Source of the DNA: Myxococcales bacterium
GTDB lineage: Bacteria > Myxococcota > Myxococcia > Myxococcales > Myxococcaceae
Length of the DNA: 64,000 nt
Direction: 5' to 3'
Assembly: GCA_020846875.1 (NCBI GenBank)
Contig: JADLDB010000086.1
Coordinates: 1 to 64,000 of the forward strand
Made by a program: the position numbers and the translations under genes. Under the pieces are notes generated by a model. The model saw nothing but the letters and a program-made list of their open reading frames with translations, did no database searches and had not been told where the DNA came from. Position 1 is the first letter of the stretch. Each line of letters opens with the position of its first letter. Positions 55,087-63,525 of this stretch are shown one piece after another.

Positions 55087-55818
55087 ATGAGCCGGTCCGA
55101 GCTCCATCCTGGCCGTGCGGCGCTGCTGGTGGGCATTCTCGCGGCCGGGCTCTTCTTCTGGGACTCGCCGGTGCTGCTCCCGTTCAAGCTGCTCTCGGTG
55201 ATGGGGCACGAGACGGGGCACGCGGTGGCGTCGCTCGTCGCCGGGGGATCGGTCGACTCAGTGACGCTGCGGCCCAACGAGTCGGGGCAGTGCCTGTCGA
55301 AGATCCCCGAGTCCTTCTTCGCGAAGGTGCTGGTGTACTCGGGCGGCTACGTGGGCAGCGCGATCATCGCGGTAGCGCTGCTGGTGTTGACGTACCGGTT
55401 CAACGCGCGGCGGAAGATGCTGGCGCTGGCGTGCGCCTGGCTGGTGCTGATGGGGATCTTCTACGCGCGGGACGCCTTCACCTTCGCCTTCTGCGTGGTG
55501 ATGGGGGCGGCCTTCGCGGCGGCGGCGAAGTGGCTGCCGGAGGGCGCGGCGGGGCTGCTCAACCTGTTCATCGCCGGCTTCACCGCCCTCTACGCGCTGG
55601 TCGACTTGAAGGACGACCTGTGGAATCGCGCGGTGCGCAGCCAGTCCGACGCCCAGTTGCTGGCCGACGTCACCATCGTGCCGGCGATCGTCTGGGCGAC
55701 GATCTGGACGCTGGTGTCGGTGGCGGTGGTGCTGTTCGGCGCGTGGGTGGCGCTGCGGGACAAGCCGAAGCCCGCGGCGAGTCCTGCGATACCGCGCGTG
55801 TCGCTCGACGCGCCGTGA
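55087..55818 (+). CDS. M50-like membrane metallopeptidase
   Basis: A 243-residue membrane protein with the zinc motif HETGH near residues 40-44, five or six helices, and a second aspartate site DLKDD near 191-195 where M50 peptidases keep their third ligand. It belongs to the small M50B-like group (site-2-protease type). It might cut membrane proteins in regulated proteolysis. It starts 34 bases after the CNMP protein gene. Confidence 0.8.
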   Translation: MSRSELHPGRAALLVGILAAGLFFWDSPVLLPFKLLSVMGHETGHAVASLVAGGSVDSVTLRPNESGQCLSKIPESFFAKVLVYSGGYVGSAIIAVALLVLTYRFNARRKMLALACAWLVLMGIFYARDAFTFAFCVVMGAAFAAAAKWLPEGAAGLLNLFIAGFTALYALVDLKDDLWNRAVRSQSDAQLLADVTIVPAIVWATIWTLVSVAVVLFGAWVALRDKPKPAASPAIPRVSLDAP

Positions 55819-55821
55819 AGT

Positions 55822-56134
55822 CACGTTCGGGTTCGCGGTCGACGCTCCCCGCTTCTTCGCGAATGGGGCGACCGATCGCTTCGAGCTGCGTCACGAGGGT
55901 CAATGGCCACCCTCGAACTGCCGGTTGCCCGAGATGCGCTTCGCCGTGCCGACGGAGCTGGTGGTCACCGTGTTTGCTGGCGCGAGCCGCAGCGCGCAGC
56001 GGGTCGAGACCAGGCTTCCCGGTGAGCTCTCGACCGACGGTGCCGGCCCGTTCGGCGACTACCGCGTGTTCCCCGGGGGTGTCGCGCTCGTTCGCGACCG
56101 CCTCGCTCTCTCCCTGAGCCCCGCCCTGGCCGGA
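55822..56134 (+). pseudogene. Coding remnant without start codon
   Basis: The 316 bases between the M50-like gene and the MBL-fold gene read, in one plus-strand frame, as a coherent protein-like chain (TFGFAVDAPRFFANGATDRF, then QWPPSNCRLPEMRFAVP and FGDYRVFPGGVALVRDRL). Its composition is that of a beta-rich secreted domain. No ATG or GTG precedes it in frame; a TTG at 55925 is the only candidate and would lose the first third. It is probably the decayed C-terminal part of a lost gene. Confidence 0.35.
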
Positions 56135-56806
56135 TCACGTCCGCGGGCGCATCCGGTGTCTCACAAAGTCCGGCAACGCCGTGAGCTGGAAGTACGGGTT
56201 CTGCTTGCGCTCCCGCTCCAGGCTGGAGACCTGCACGTCCCCGTAGTCGTGCCCCGGGTAGAGCACCGTGTTCCCCGGCAGCCCGCCCAGCACCCGGTGG
56301 AGCGAGTCGAACATCTGCTCCGCGTTGCCTCCGGAGAGGTCGCACCGCCCGCACGCGTTGACGAACACCGTGTCTCCCGAGACCAGCGCGCCGCCGCACA
56401 GCAGGCACTGCGAGCCCGGCGTGTGCCCCGGCGTGTGGATGCAGGTGATGGGCAGCTTGCCGACGTGGATCACCTCACCCGGGCCGACGGGCCTCACCGC
56501 GCCTGCGAAGGGCTTCAGCGCCTCCGCGAAGTCCACCTCGGCCTTCTGCGCGTAGAGGGGCACGTCGAGCTCAGCCAGCAGCGGCGCCAGCCCGTTGATG
56601 TGATCGAAGTGGTGGTGCGACACCAGCGCCGCGACGATCCGCTTCCCGTCCTCCTCCGCGGCCTTGCGGATCGCCTGCACGTCCCACGCCGGATCCACCA
56701 CCGCCACCTCGTCCCCGTCCGCGGGCCCCACCAGGTAGACGAAATTCTTCATCGGCCCCAACGTCATCTGGCGCACGTACAGCGACTTTGCGATCGTCCC
56801 GGCCAT
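56135..56806 (-). CDS. MBL-fold metallo-hydrolase (glyoxalase II-like)
   Basis: A 223-residue protein with the metallo-beta-lactamase metal sites: SHHHFDH (63-69), HTPGHTPGS (~124-132), GDTVF with Asp, and the final PGHDYG His (~187-192). It resembles the thioester-type hydrolase group (glyoxalase II/hydroxyacylglutathione hydrolase). Start at the ATG 56806, which overlaps the start of the divergent gene; ATG 56767 is an alternative. The substrate is not known. Confidence 0.88.
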   Translation of the reverse strand: MAGTIAKSLYVRQMTLGPMKNFVYLVGPADGDEVAVVDPAWDVQAIRKAAEEDGKRIVAALVSHHHFDHINGLAPLLAELDVPLYAQKAEVDFAEALKPFAGAVRPVGPGEVIHVGKLPITCIHTPGHTPGSQCLLCGGALVSGDTVFVNACGRCDLSGGNAEQMFDSLHRVLGGLPGNTVLYPGHDYGDVQVSSLERERKQNPYFQLTALPDFVRHRMRPRT

Positions 56807-57482
56807 GAGAGTCCCCTCTGTCCTCCTCTGTACCCTGTTGGCGGCCCCCGCGCTCGCGGGAGAGAAGCCCACCATCGTCTACAAGAACCCGCCGGCCGGC
56901 GACGAAGAGCGCCCGGTGATGACCGAGATCGTCGTCGGGCCCCAGGGCAGCGACTACGCCTTCAAGCTGGAGTTCAACAAGGCCCCCTGGGGCGAGGAGT
57001 GCGGCACCCGCTGCGCCAACGCCACCCTCTTCCTCGACACCGACAACAACAAGTCCACCGGCCTCAAGCTGTCCGACCCCAAGGCCCCCGAGACCGGCGC
57101 CGACATCGCCCTCACCATCCAGGGCACCAAGGACCTCCACGGCGGCGTGCGGCTGCCCACGCTCAAGGTGAAGGTCGTCCAGTACGCCGAAGACGCCACC
57201 ACCGTCGAGCAGGGCATGTCGCTCGCCGAGCTCGATCCCAAGGTCGACACCGAGCGCGTGCTGGCCGAGGGCACCAGCGTGTACCTGCTGCTCGACGCCA
57301 ACATCGGGAACCTGCCGTCGGGCCAGAAGCTGCGCGTCGTCTACCACCCGCCCGATTCGAAGCCCCTGGTGGGCATGGCCAAAGGCCTGTCCGCGCCCGG
57401 CGCCAACCGCGTGGAGATCTTCAAGGACGGAAAGCTGTCCAACCCCGTCAAGAAGAAGAAGTCGGCGTACGAGAAGTACTGA
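56805..57482 (+). CDS. Secreted protein, unknown function
   Basis: A 225-residue protein with a clean signal peptide (MRVPSVLLCTLLAAPALAG). The mature chain is compact and beta-rich, with two Cys (CGTRCANATLFLDTDNNKST) and Asp-rich turns. No family recognised. Its ATG overlaps the start codon of the divergent MBL gene (shared CATG), so the two leaders must overlap or be leaderless. It is the first gene of a three-gene run with an E2-like protein and FdhD. Confidence 0.7.
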   Translation: MRVPSVLLCTLLAAPALAGEKPTIVYKNPPAGDEERPVMTEIVVGPQGSDYAFKLEFNKAPWGEECGTRCANATLFLDTDNNKSTGLKLSDPKAPETGADIALTIQGTKDLHGGVRLPTLKVKVVQYAEDATTVEQGMSLAELDPKVDTERVLAEGTSVYLLLDANIGNLPSGQKLRVVYHPPDSKPLVGMAKGLSAPGANRVEIFKDGKLSNPVKKKKSAYEKY

Positions 57483-57491
57483 AAGGCGCTC

Positions 57492-58307
57492 ATGCTCTTT
57501 TCGCGCCCCGACGGCACCCGGGTGAAGGACGCCAACGCTCCGCGGCGGATCATGCCGTTCATCATGAAGACGCGGAACGAGTCCGCCGTGTACTTCGAGC
57601 AGCACATCGACCTCACCAAGGCGCTGCCCTTCATCGACACCTGGAACGCCGCGAAGCCGGACAAGAAGATCACCGTCTTCCACCTCTTCCTCTGGGCCGT
57701 GGTGCGCGCCATCGCCCAGCGGCCCCGCCTCAACCGCTTCGTCATGGGCAGCAAGCTCTGGCAGCGCGACGGGATCTGGATCAGCTTCAGCGCCAAGAAG
57801 AAGCTCGAGGACGGCGCGCCGCTGATCGTGCTCAAGCGGCGCTTCGAGCCGGCCATCTCCTTCTCGGACTGCGTCGATCTGATCTACGGCGACGTCAAGG
57901 AGGGCCGCAGCGACAAGCTGTCCCACGTGGACAAGGAGCTGAAGCTGTTCCTCTCCCTGCCCGGCCCGCTCCTGCGCCTCGGCGTGGGCCTGCTCCGGTG
58001 GCTCGATCGCTGGAACCTGCTCCCCGGCAGCTTCATCCATCCCGATCCGATGTACGCGAGCATGTTCATCGCGAACTTAGGCAGCGTGCGGCTCGACTCC
58101 GCGTACCACCACCTCTACGAGTGGGGGAACTGCCCCTTCTTCGCCGTGGTGGGCCGCACCCGCGACGTCGCCACCCCCGAGGGGAAGCGCCGCATGTGCA
58201 GCATCAAGTACTCCTTCGACGAGCGGATCGAAGACGGCCTGTACTGCGCGAAGGGGCTCGAGCTGGTGAAGGAGCTCCTCGAAGATCCCACGGCCCCGCC
58301 CCCATGA
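57492..58307 (+). CDS. 2-oxoacid dehydrogenase E2-like pseudoenzyme (CAT fold)
   Basis: A 271-residue protein with the chloramphenicol-acetyltransferase/E2 catalytic-domain fold but no lipoyl domain. The segment that should read D-H-R-x-x-D-G is DERIEDG at 243-249, so the catalytic His is Glu244. Similar stand-alone members with this change exist in related bacteria by general knowledge. An acyltransferase reaction by the usual mechanism is therefore unlikely; a binding or structural role is more probable. It overlaps the FdhD gene by four bases. Confidence 0.75.
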   Translation: MLFSRPDGTRVKDANAPRRIMPFIMKTRNESAVYFEQHIDLTKALPFIDTWNAAKPDKKITVFHLFLWAVVRAIAQRPRLNRFVMGSKLWQRDGIWISFSAKKKLEDGAPLIVLKRRFEPAISFSDCVDLIYGDVKEGRSDKLSHVDKELKLFLSLPGPLLRLGVGLLRWLDRWNLLPGSFIHPDPMYASMFIANLGSVRLDSAYHHLYEWGNCPFFAVVGRTRDVATPEGKRRMCSIKYSFDERIEDGLYCAKGLELVKELLEDPTAPPP

Positions 58308-59137
58308 GACTCGAGCGGAAGGCCGTCGCCCAGCGCAGGGTGAGCCGCGCCGGCGCTGAAGCGGACGACTCGGTGGCCGTGGAGGAGCCGCTGGACATCC
58401 GCGTCGCGGGGGAGACCGTCGCCGTCACCATGCGCACCCCCGGCGCGGATCACGAGCTGGCCCTGGGCTTCCTCTTCTCCGAGGGCGTGCTGCACGGTCT
58501 GGAGGACGTAGGCTCGGTCTTCTACTGCGGCCGAGCCGACGAAGAGGGCTACGGCAACTCCATCGAGGTGACTCCGGCGCCGGGGGCGCACGTGGTGCTG
58601 CGGCGGGTCGACGCGGCGCGGCGGGGCACGCTCACCACCGCCGCCTGTGGCATCTGCGGCCGGCAGAGCATCGACGATCTGATCGCCCAGTGCGGGCCGG
58701 TGCCTGCCTTCGCGCCCCTGCCCCACGAGCTGCTCGCCCACGGGCCCCTGGCGCTGCGCGGCGTCCAGCCCGCCTTCGACGTCACCGGGGGGATCCACGC
58801 CGCCGCCGTCCTCGATCGACGCGGCGCGATCCTCGCCAGCGCCGAGGACGTGGGGCGCCACAACGCCGTGGACAAAGCGGTGGGCATGCTGTTGCGCGCC
58901 GGGCAGATCCCCGCGCAGCGCACCCCCGGCGGGCCCGAGGTCCTCGTCGTCAGCGGCCGCGCCAGCTTCGAGATCGTCCAGAAGGCCGCCGTCGCCCGCC
59001 TCGCCGCCGTGGTGTCCGTGTCGGCTGCCAGCAGCCTGGCCATCGACCTCGCCACCCGCACCGGCCTGGTGCTGGCGTCCTTCGCCCGCGGAGGCGCCGC
59101 CCAGCTCTACGCCGGGGCCGGCCTCGTCACCGGTTGA
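58304..59137 (+). CDS. fdhD: Formate dehydrogenase accessory sulfurtransferase FdhD
   Basis: A 277-residue protein with the hallmark CxxC site CGIC at 115-118, ALGFLFSEGV (53-62), FDVTGGIHAAAV and EDVGRHNAVDK near 183-193. FdhD moves sulfur from a cysteine desulfurase to the molybdenum cofactor of formate dehydrogenase. No formate dehydrogenase gene is in the window. Start ATG overlaps the upstream stop. MobA and a MOSC protein elsewhere in the window suit the same pathway. Confidence 0.95.
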   Translation: MRLERKAVAQRRVSRAGAEADDSVAVEEPLDIRVAGETVAVTMRTPGADHELALGFLFSEGVLHGLEDVGSVFYCGRADEEGYGNSIEVTPAPGAHVVLRRVDAARRGTLTTAACGICGRQSIDDLIAQCGPVPAFAPLPHELLAHGPLALRGVQPAFDVTGGIHAAAVLDRRGAILASAEDVGRHNAVDKAVGMLLRAGQIPAQRTPGGPEVLVVSGRASFEIVQKAAVARLAAVVSVSAASSLAIDLATRTGLVLASFARGGAAQLYAGAGLVTG

Positions 59138-59218
59138 CTCGCGTCGAAGGCGCTGCTGACGGGTTCATGACATCCCCCAGCCATGGTAGGGAGCACCCTT
59201 CACAGGGGCATTCAGGCC

Positions 59219-60016
59219 ATGAGCAACCTCGACCTCAAGATGCAGGACGCGAAGGCGCTCGCTGCCGGGTACAGCCGGACGTTCCGGATGGTGGAGATCG
59301 CCAGCATCGTCGCCTTCTGGAGCCTGTCCTTCGCCATCGCGTACAAGCTGTGGCCGTACGCGAAGAGCTACGGCTGGCTGCTCCTGGCGGCCCTGTCCTT
59401 CGGCTTCATCCTGGCGGACTTCGTGGGCGGCCTGGTGCACTGGATGGGCGACACCTGGGGCTCCACCGAGATGCCGATCCTCGGCAAGGCGCTGATCCGC
59501 CCCTTCCGCGAGCACCACGTCGACGAGAAGGCCATCACCCGCCACGACTACATCGAGACCAACGGCTCCAACTGCCTGGTGGCCGTCCCGGTGGCCGCCG
59601 CCGTCCTCTTCGTGCCGCTGGACGTCGAAGGCTGGACCGCCCCTGCCCTGTTCCTCGTGGCCAGCCTGGGCTCGATGATCTTCTGGGTGATGATGACCAA
59701 CCAGATCCACAAGTGGTCGCACCTGGACGAGGACAAGGCCCCCGCGCTGCTCAAGCTGCTCCAGCGCCTGCACCTGGTGCTGCCGCCGGAGCACCACAAG
59801 ACCCACCACACCGCGCCCTTCGACACGTACTACTGCATCACCACCGGGTGGCTGAACTGGCCGCTGGCGAAGCTGGGGTTCTACCGGCACCTGGAGCGGC
59901 TCATCACCGCCCTCACCGGGCTCATCCCGCGCAAGGACGACATCGGCCTCGACGCGGCGCTGAAGATCGCCCCGGCCCCGGCTGAGAAGCCGCAGCCGCA
60001 GAAGGCGACGACCTGA
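59219..60016 (+). CDS. carF: CarF-type plasmanylethanolamine desaturase
   Basis: A 265-residue membrane protein of the TMEM189/Kua family. It has about four hydrophobic segments and eight or more His in the family's metal motifs: GLVHWMGDTWG (H74), FREHHVDEKAITRHD (H99, H100, H109), NQIHKWSH (H164, H168) and EHHKTHH (H192, H193, H196, H197). CarF of Myxococcus xanthus makes the vinyl-ether bond of plasmalogens and is needed for the light response; human PEDS1 is its orthologue. Start at ATG 59219; an ATG at 59183 would add 12 residues. No other light-response genes are next to it. Confidence 0.92.
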   Translation: MSNLDLKMQDAKALAAGYSRTFRMVEIASIVAFWSLSFAIAYKLWPYAKSYGWLLLAALSFGFILADFVGGLVHWMGDTWGSTEMPILGKALIRPFREHHVDEKAITRHDYIETNGSNCLVAVPVAAAVLFVPLDVEGWTAPALFLVASLGSMIFWVMMTNQIHKWSHLDEDKAPALLKLLQRLHLVLPPEHHKTHHTAPFDTYYCITTGWLNWPLAKLGFYRHLERLITALTGLIPRKDDIGLDAALKIAPAPAEKPQPQKATT

Positions 60017-60022
60017 CCTCAG

Positions 60023-60844
60023 TCACGCCAACTTCAAGTCGATCTGCCGCGCGCCCGAGAGGGGCCGGCCCAGGAAGCGCGCCCCCACCTCGAGGAAACG
60101 GTTGGGCGTGTCCGTCACCAGGAAGTGGCGCTCCACGCTGGCGCGGACGTCGGTGCGGTTGAGCTCCTCGTCGCGCAGCACCCGCGTCACCTCGTCCGCG
60201 GTGGCGTGCGCCGAGTCCACCAGCGTCACCCTCGGCCCCACCACCTTGTGGATCACCTGCGAGAGCAGCGGGTAGTGGGTGCAGCCCAGCACCAGGGTGT
60301 CTACGCCTCCGGTGAGCAGCTCCCGCCCCAGGTACTCCTCCGCCACCAGGCGAGGCACGTCGCCGTCCACCCAGCCTTCCTCCGCCAGCGGCACGAAGAG
60401 GGGGCAGGCCTGGGCGTGCACCTCCAGCGAGGGGCGCAGCGCGTGCAGCGCCTTCTGGTACGCCCCGGACGCGATGGTGCCCGGCGTGCCGATGACGGCC
60501 ACCTTCCCCGTGCGCGAGGACTCCGCTGCCACCTTCGCGCCGGGCTCAATCACCCCCACCACGGGAATGGGCAGCTTCGCGCGCAGGGCCGGCAACGCCA
60601 CCGCCGACGCCGTGTTGCACGCCACCACCAGCAGCTTGACGTCGTACTCAGCCAGGGCGTGGGCGTTGGCCAGCGAGTACTGCGTCACCACCTCGCCGGA
60701 CTTGGTGCCGTACGGCACGCGCGCGGTGTCACCCAGGTAGACGGTGGACTCCAGGGGCAGGCGCTCCATCAGCGCCTTGAGCACCGTGAGGCCGCCCACG
60801 CCCGAGTCGAAGACGCCGATGGCTGCGTGTCTCTCCCGCCGCAT
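60023..60844 (-). CDS. murI: Glutamate racemase
   Basis: A 273-residue protein with the two catalytic cysteines, VACNTAS (C76) and GCTHYPL (C188), and the DSGVGGLT (13-20) and GDTARVPYG motifs. It makes D-glutamate for peptidoglycan. Standard length. It converges on carF with only 6 bases between stops. Confidence 0.96.
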   Translation of the reverse strand: MRRERHAAIGVFDSGVGGLTVLKALMERLPLESTVYLGDTARVPYGTKSGEVVTQYSLANAHALAEYDVKLLVVACNTASAVALPALRAKLPIPVVGVIEPGAKVAAESSRTGKVAVIGTPGTIASGAYQKALHALRPSLEVHAQACPLFVPLAEEGWVDGDVPRLVAEEYLGRELLTGGVDTLVLGCTHYPLLSQVIHKVVGPRVTLVDSAHATADEVTRVLRDEELNRTDVRASVERHFLVTDTPNRFLEVGARFLGRPLSGARQIDLKLA

Positions 60845-60901
60845 GCATCTGGTCCCCTAGCACACCGCGGGCCGGTCGAGCCCGTGTCTGGCGAGCCGCG
60901 C

Positions 60902-62230
60902 CTAGGGGATCAGCACGAACGTCGGCGCGGTGCTGTCCAGCAGCGGGAACTGCCCGGCCGCCACCATGCCCGTGGGCGGGGTGGTGAAGTTGGTGGTGTA
61001 CAGCACGCCCGCGGTGCCCGTGGCCTGCAGGTAGATCTTGTAGGTGTCCGGGTAGAGGAAGGGGAAGCGAGTCCCCTGGACCGCGCTGGACAGGCAGGGC
61101 ACCTGCACGCCGGAGCCCGGGTAGAGATCCTGATCCTGCGAGTCGCGCAGCTGCACCGTCACCGTGGAGATGCCGGCCTGCGCGCAGTCCACCTGGGTGG
61201 TACCGTTGTTGAAGGTCCACTTGATGGGCAGCGCGCCCACGCCCCAGTCGAAGGTGTACTCGTTGGCCGTGGTGCTGCCCGCCACCACCGTGAAGTTGGA
61301 TAGCTTGCGGTAGTAATAGAAGTTGTTCGCGTCGCGCGCGGCCAGGTCGATGGTGTGGTTACCGGCGGTGAGGCCCGGGAAGATCACGCCGGTCGCGGTC
61401 GGGCTGGCGCGGACGTCGCCCGCCGAGCAGTCGAATTCCTGGCCCACCGCGTCGCCGTCGATGCGGATCAGCACCTTGACGATCGGCCCCTCGGCCTGGG
61501 CGCAGGTGGGCATCGCCACGGTGGCCGTGGCCGGGAAGCGCCAGGTGAACTGCGCGTCCCCCGGTGCGCCCGGGGCCACCGCGAGATCTGCGTTCACCGT
61601 CACGTTGCCGTTGACCGTCAGGTTGCCCGTGAGCTGGTAGAGGATGGCGCCGGCGCTGTTGCGGCCCTGGATCGCGTAGGTGTACGCGCCGTCCCGAATG
61701 CCGACCAGGACGATCCCGTTCACGCCCCCGTTGAGGCAGGGGAAGGTGCCGCTGCTCGGCAGCGTCTGGCCGGGGATCTGAATGGTGACCTGCGTCACGC
61801 TGGGCACCATCGCGCAGGACTGGCCGTTGAAAGTCCAGAAGAAGGTCACGTCGCCGCCCGAGGAGCGCAGCGCCGCGTTCACCAGCACGTCTCCGTCCAC
61901 CGTGAAGGTGCCGCTGGTCGCGTACAGCACCGCGCCCTGGTTGCTGCGGCCCTCGATCTCATAGCTGTAGGCGCCGGGCCGGAAGTTGAGCAGCTTGATC
62001 CCGTCCGCGCCGCCGTTGGTGCAGGAGTAGACGCCGTCGTTCATCAGCGTCTGGCCGGGGATCCGCAAGGTGACGCTCGCCACCTCCGGCGACTGCGCGC
62101 ACGTCTTCCCGTTGAAGGTCCACAGGAAGCTGACGTCACCCCGCACCCCGCTCACACAGACGCACCCGCTGCCGCTCATCACTGCGGCGGCGGCGACGGC
62201 CAACGACAGGAACCGGACTCGGGCGTTCAT
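60902..62230 (-). CDS. Lipoprotein with four repeated beta domains
   Basis: A 442-residue lipoprotein with lipobox MSGSGC (C23). Four related domains of about 95-105 residues start near 31, 126, 224 and 333. Each has a Cys pair (44/70, 139/165, 243/268, 349/379), a WTFN-like strand near its beginning (degenerate in the third), a VTxxIPGQT-type strand and a GxxxLxxLxxGxYxYxIxGR-type core. The first two are close in sequence and the last two are diverged. I know no named family for the unit. Probably a surface protein with disulfides. A short inverted repeat (tcccctag at 60853, ctagggga at 60902) brackets its end. Confidence 0.7.
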   Translation of the reverse strand: MNARVRFLSLAVAAAAVMSGSGCVCVSGVRGDVSFLWTFNGKTCAQSPEVASVTLRIPGQTLMNDGVYSCTNGGADGIKLLNFRPGAYSYEIEGRSNQGAVLYATSGTFTVDGDVLVNAALRSSGGDVTFFWTFNGQSCAMVPSVTQVTIQIPGQTLPSSGTFPCLNGGVNGIVLVGIRDGAYTYAIQGRNSAGAILYQLTGNLTVNGNVTVNADLAVAPGAPGDAQFTWRFPATATVAMPTCAQAEGPIVKVLIRIDGDAVGQEFDCSAGDVRASPTATGVIFPGLTAGNHTIDLAARDANNFYYYRKLSNFTVVAGSTTANEYTFDWGVGALPIKWTFNNGTTQVDCAQAGISTVTVQLRDSQDQDLYPGSGVQVPCLSSAVQGTRFPFLYPDTYKIYLQATGTAGVLYTTNFTTPPTGMVAAGQFPLLDSTAPTFVLIP

Positions 62231-62364
62231 TCGCGCTCCTCGAAGGAAGTTGCCGGCACAGACGGCGCCAAGTCTTCCCTATTCAGAGCGAGCCCGCCAA
62301 CACTCTGATTCCACAGGGACGTTCCTTGATGGCCGGGGGCGCGGGTGTTACTTGCGGGGCCTCC

Positions 62365-63051
62365 ATGCTCGCCGCCATCAACTACGTCGACGTGCTGAAG
62401 AGCGCGTCGGGGATCGAGCTCGCGGTGCTGGTGCTGCTGGCCGCGGCCTCGGCGTACTCGTGGGCCCTCATCGCGATGAAGACGCTGCAGCTGCGCAAGG
62501 CGCGCGGCGAGTCGGTCACCTTCCTCGACACCTTCTGGAAGGCCAGCCGGCTGGACGCGATCTACAACGCGGCGCAGAAGCTCGAGTCGTCCCCCATCTC
62601 CCGCGTCTTCCGCGCCGGCTACGAGGAGCTGTCCAAGCTGGCCCAGTCGAAGAGCGGCCCCGAGGGGGCGATGAGCGACAAGCTGGGGGGGATCGAGAAC
62701 GTCGAGCGCGCGCTCAACCGGGCGGCCCTGGCGGAGATCACCACCCTGGAGGCCCACATCCCCTTCCTGGGCACGGTGGGAAGCACCGCCCCCTTCGTGG
62801 GGTTGTTCGGGACGGTGATGGGCATTCTGGGGGCCTTCAACGAGATCGCCGAGAAGGGCAACGCCACCATCGCCACCGTGGCCGCGCCGATCGGCAACGC
62901 GCTGTTGGCCACCGCCGCCGGGCTGTTCGCGGCGATCCCCGCGGTGATCGCCTACAACTCCTTCGTCTCACGCATCAAGGTGTTCGACACCGAGATGTCC
63001 AGCTTCAGCCACGACTTCCTCAACATCGTGAAGCGGCACTTCTTCAAGTAG
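62365..63051 (+). CDS. tolQ: TolQ/ExbB-type proton channel protein
   Basis: A 228-residue membrane protein from the ATG at 62365, with three helices and the family core AHIPFLGTVGSTAPFVGLFGTVMGILGAF, where the Thr residues in the last two helices line the proton path. It powers the TolR/TolA or TonB complex. The partner TolR starts 7 bases after its stop. Confidence 0.92.
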   Translation: MLAAINYVDVLKSASGIELAVLVLLAAASAYSWALIAMKTLQLRKARGESVTFLDTFWKASRLDAIYNAAQKLESSPISRVFRAGYEELSKLAQSKSGPEGAMSDKLGGIENVERALNRAALAEITTLEAHIPFLGTVGSTAPFVGLFGTVMGILGAFNEIAEKGNATIATVAAPIGNALLATAAGLFAAIPAVIAYNSFVSRIKVFDTEMSSFSHDFLNIVKRHFFK

Positions 63052-63058
63052 GCGCGCC

Positions 63059-63511
63059 ATGGGCATGTCCACCGGACGCGGCGCTCCCGGCCGCACCACG
63101 ATGAGCGAGATCAACGTCACCCCGATGGTGGACGTGATGCTCGTGCTGCTCATCATCTTCATGGTGACGGCGCCCCTCATCCAGCAGGGCGTGAAGGTGA
63201 ACCTTCCCGAGACGAAGGCCGCGCCGGTGGAGTCCACCGACAAGAAGCTGGTGGTGTCCATCGACGCCAACAAGAAGGTCTTCATCGGCGAGGCCGAGGT
63301 GCAGTTGGCCGACCTGGAGGAGAAGCTGAAGGCCAACGCCAAGGCGCAGAAGGACAAGGAGCTCTACCTGCACGCTGATCGCGACCTGCCGTACGGCATC
63401 GTGGTGGACGTGATGGCCGCCGCCCAGCGCGCCGGCGTCACCAACGTCGGCATGATCACGGACCCGATGGGGGCGGGCCGGACGTCGAAGGAAGACAAGA
63501 AGAAGAAGTAG
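63059..63511 (+). CDS. tolR: TolR/ExbD-type protein
   Basis: A 150-residue protein with one N-terminal helix. The catalytic Asp is in EINVTPMVDVMLVLLIIF (Asp at about residue 25), and the periplasmic domain (LHADRDLPYGIVVDVMAAAQRAGV) is complete. It works with TolQ to convert proton flow into motion of TolA/TonB. A Lys-rich tail (KEDKKKK) ends it. Start GTG/ATG ambiguity is small; ATG 63059 used. Confidence 0.92.
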   Translation: MGMSTGRGAPGRTTMSEINVTPMVDVMLVLLIIFMVTAPLIQQGVKVNLPETKAAPVESTDKKLVVSIDANKKVFIGEAEVQLADLEEKLKANAKAQKDKELYLHADRDLPYGIVVDVMAAAQRAGVTNVGMITDPMGAGRTSKEDKKKK

Positions 63512-63525
63512 GGTTACCCGACGAC

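Noticed and set aside
60853-60909. A third CTAG hairpin between murI and the repeat lipoprotein
   Set aside because: The repeat tcccctag/ctagggga is only 8 bp and the span is 57 bases; it lacks the size and CTAGCAG ends of the other two elements. It may be an ordinary terminator.
62326-62352. Promoter ttgatg with a -10 at tacttg before tolQ
   Set aside because: The -10 matches poorly (three of six bases), and GC-rich organisms give many such matches by chance.
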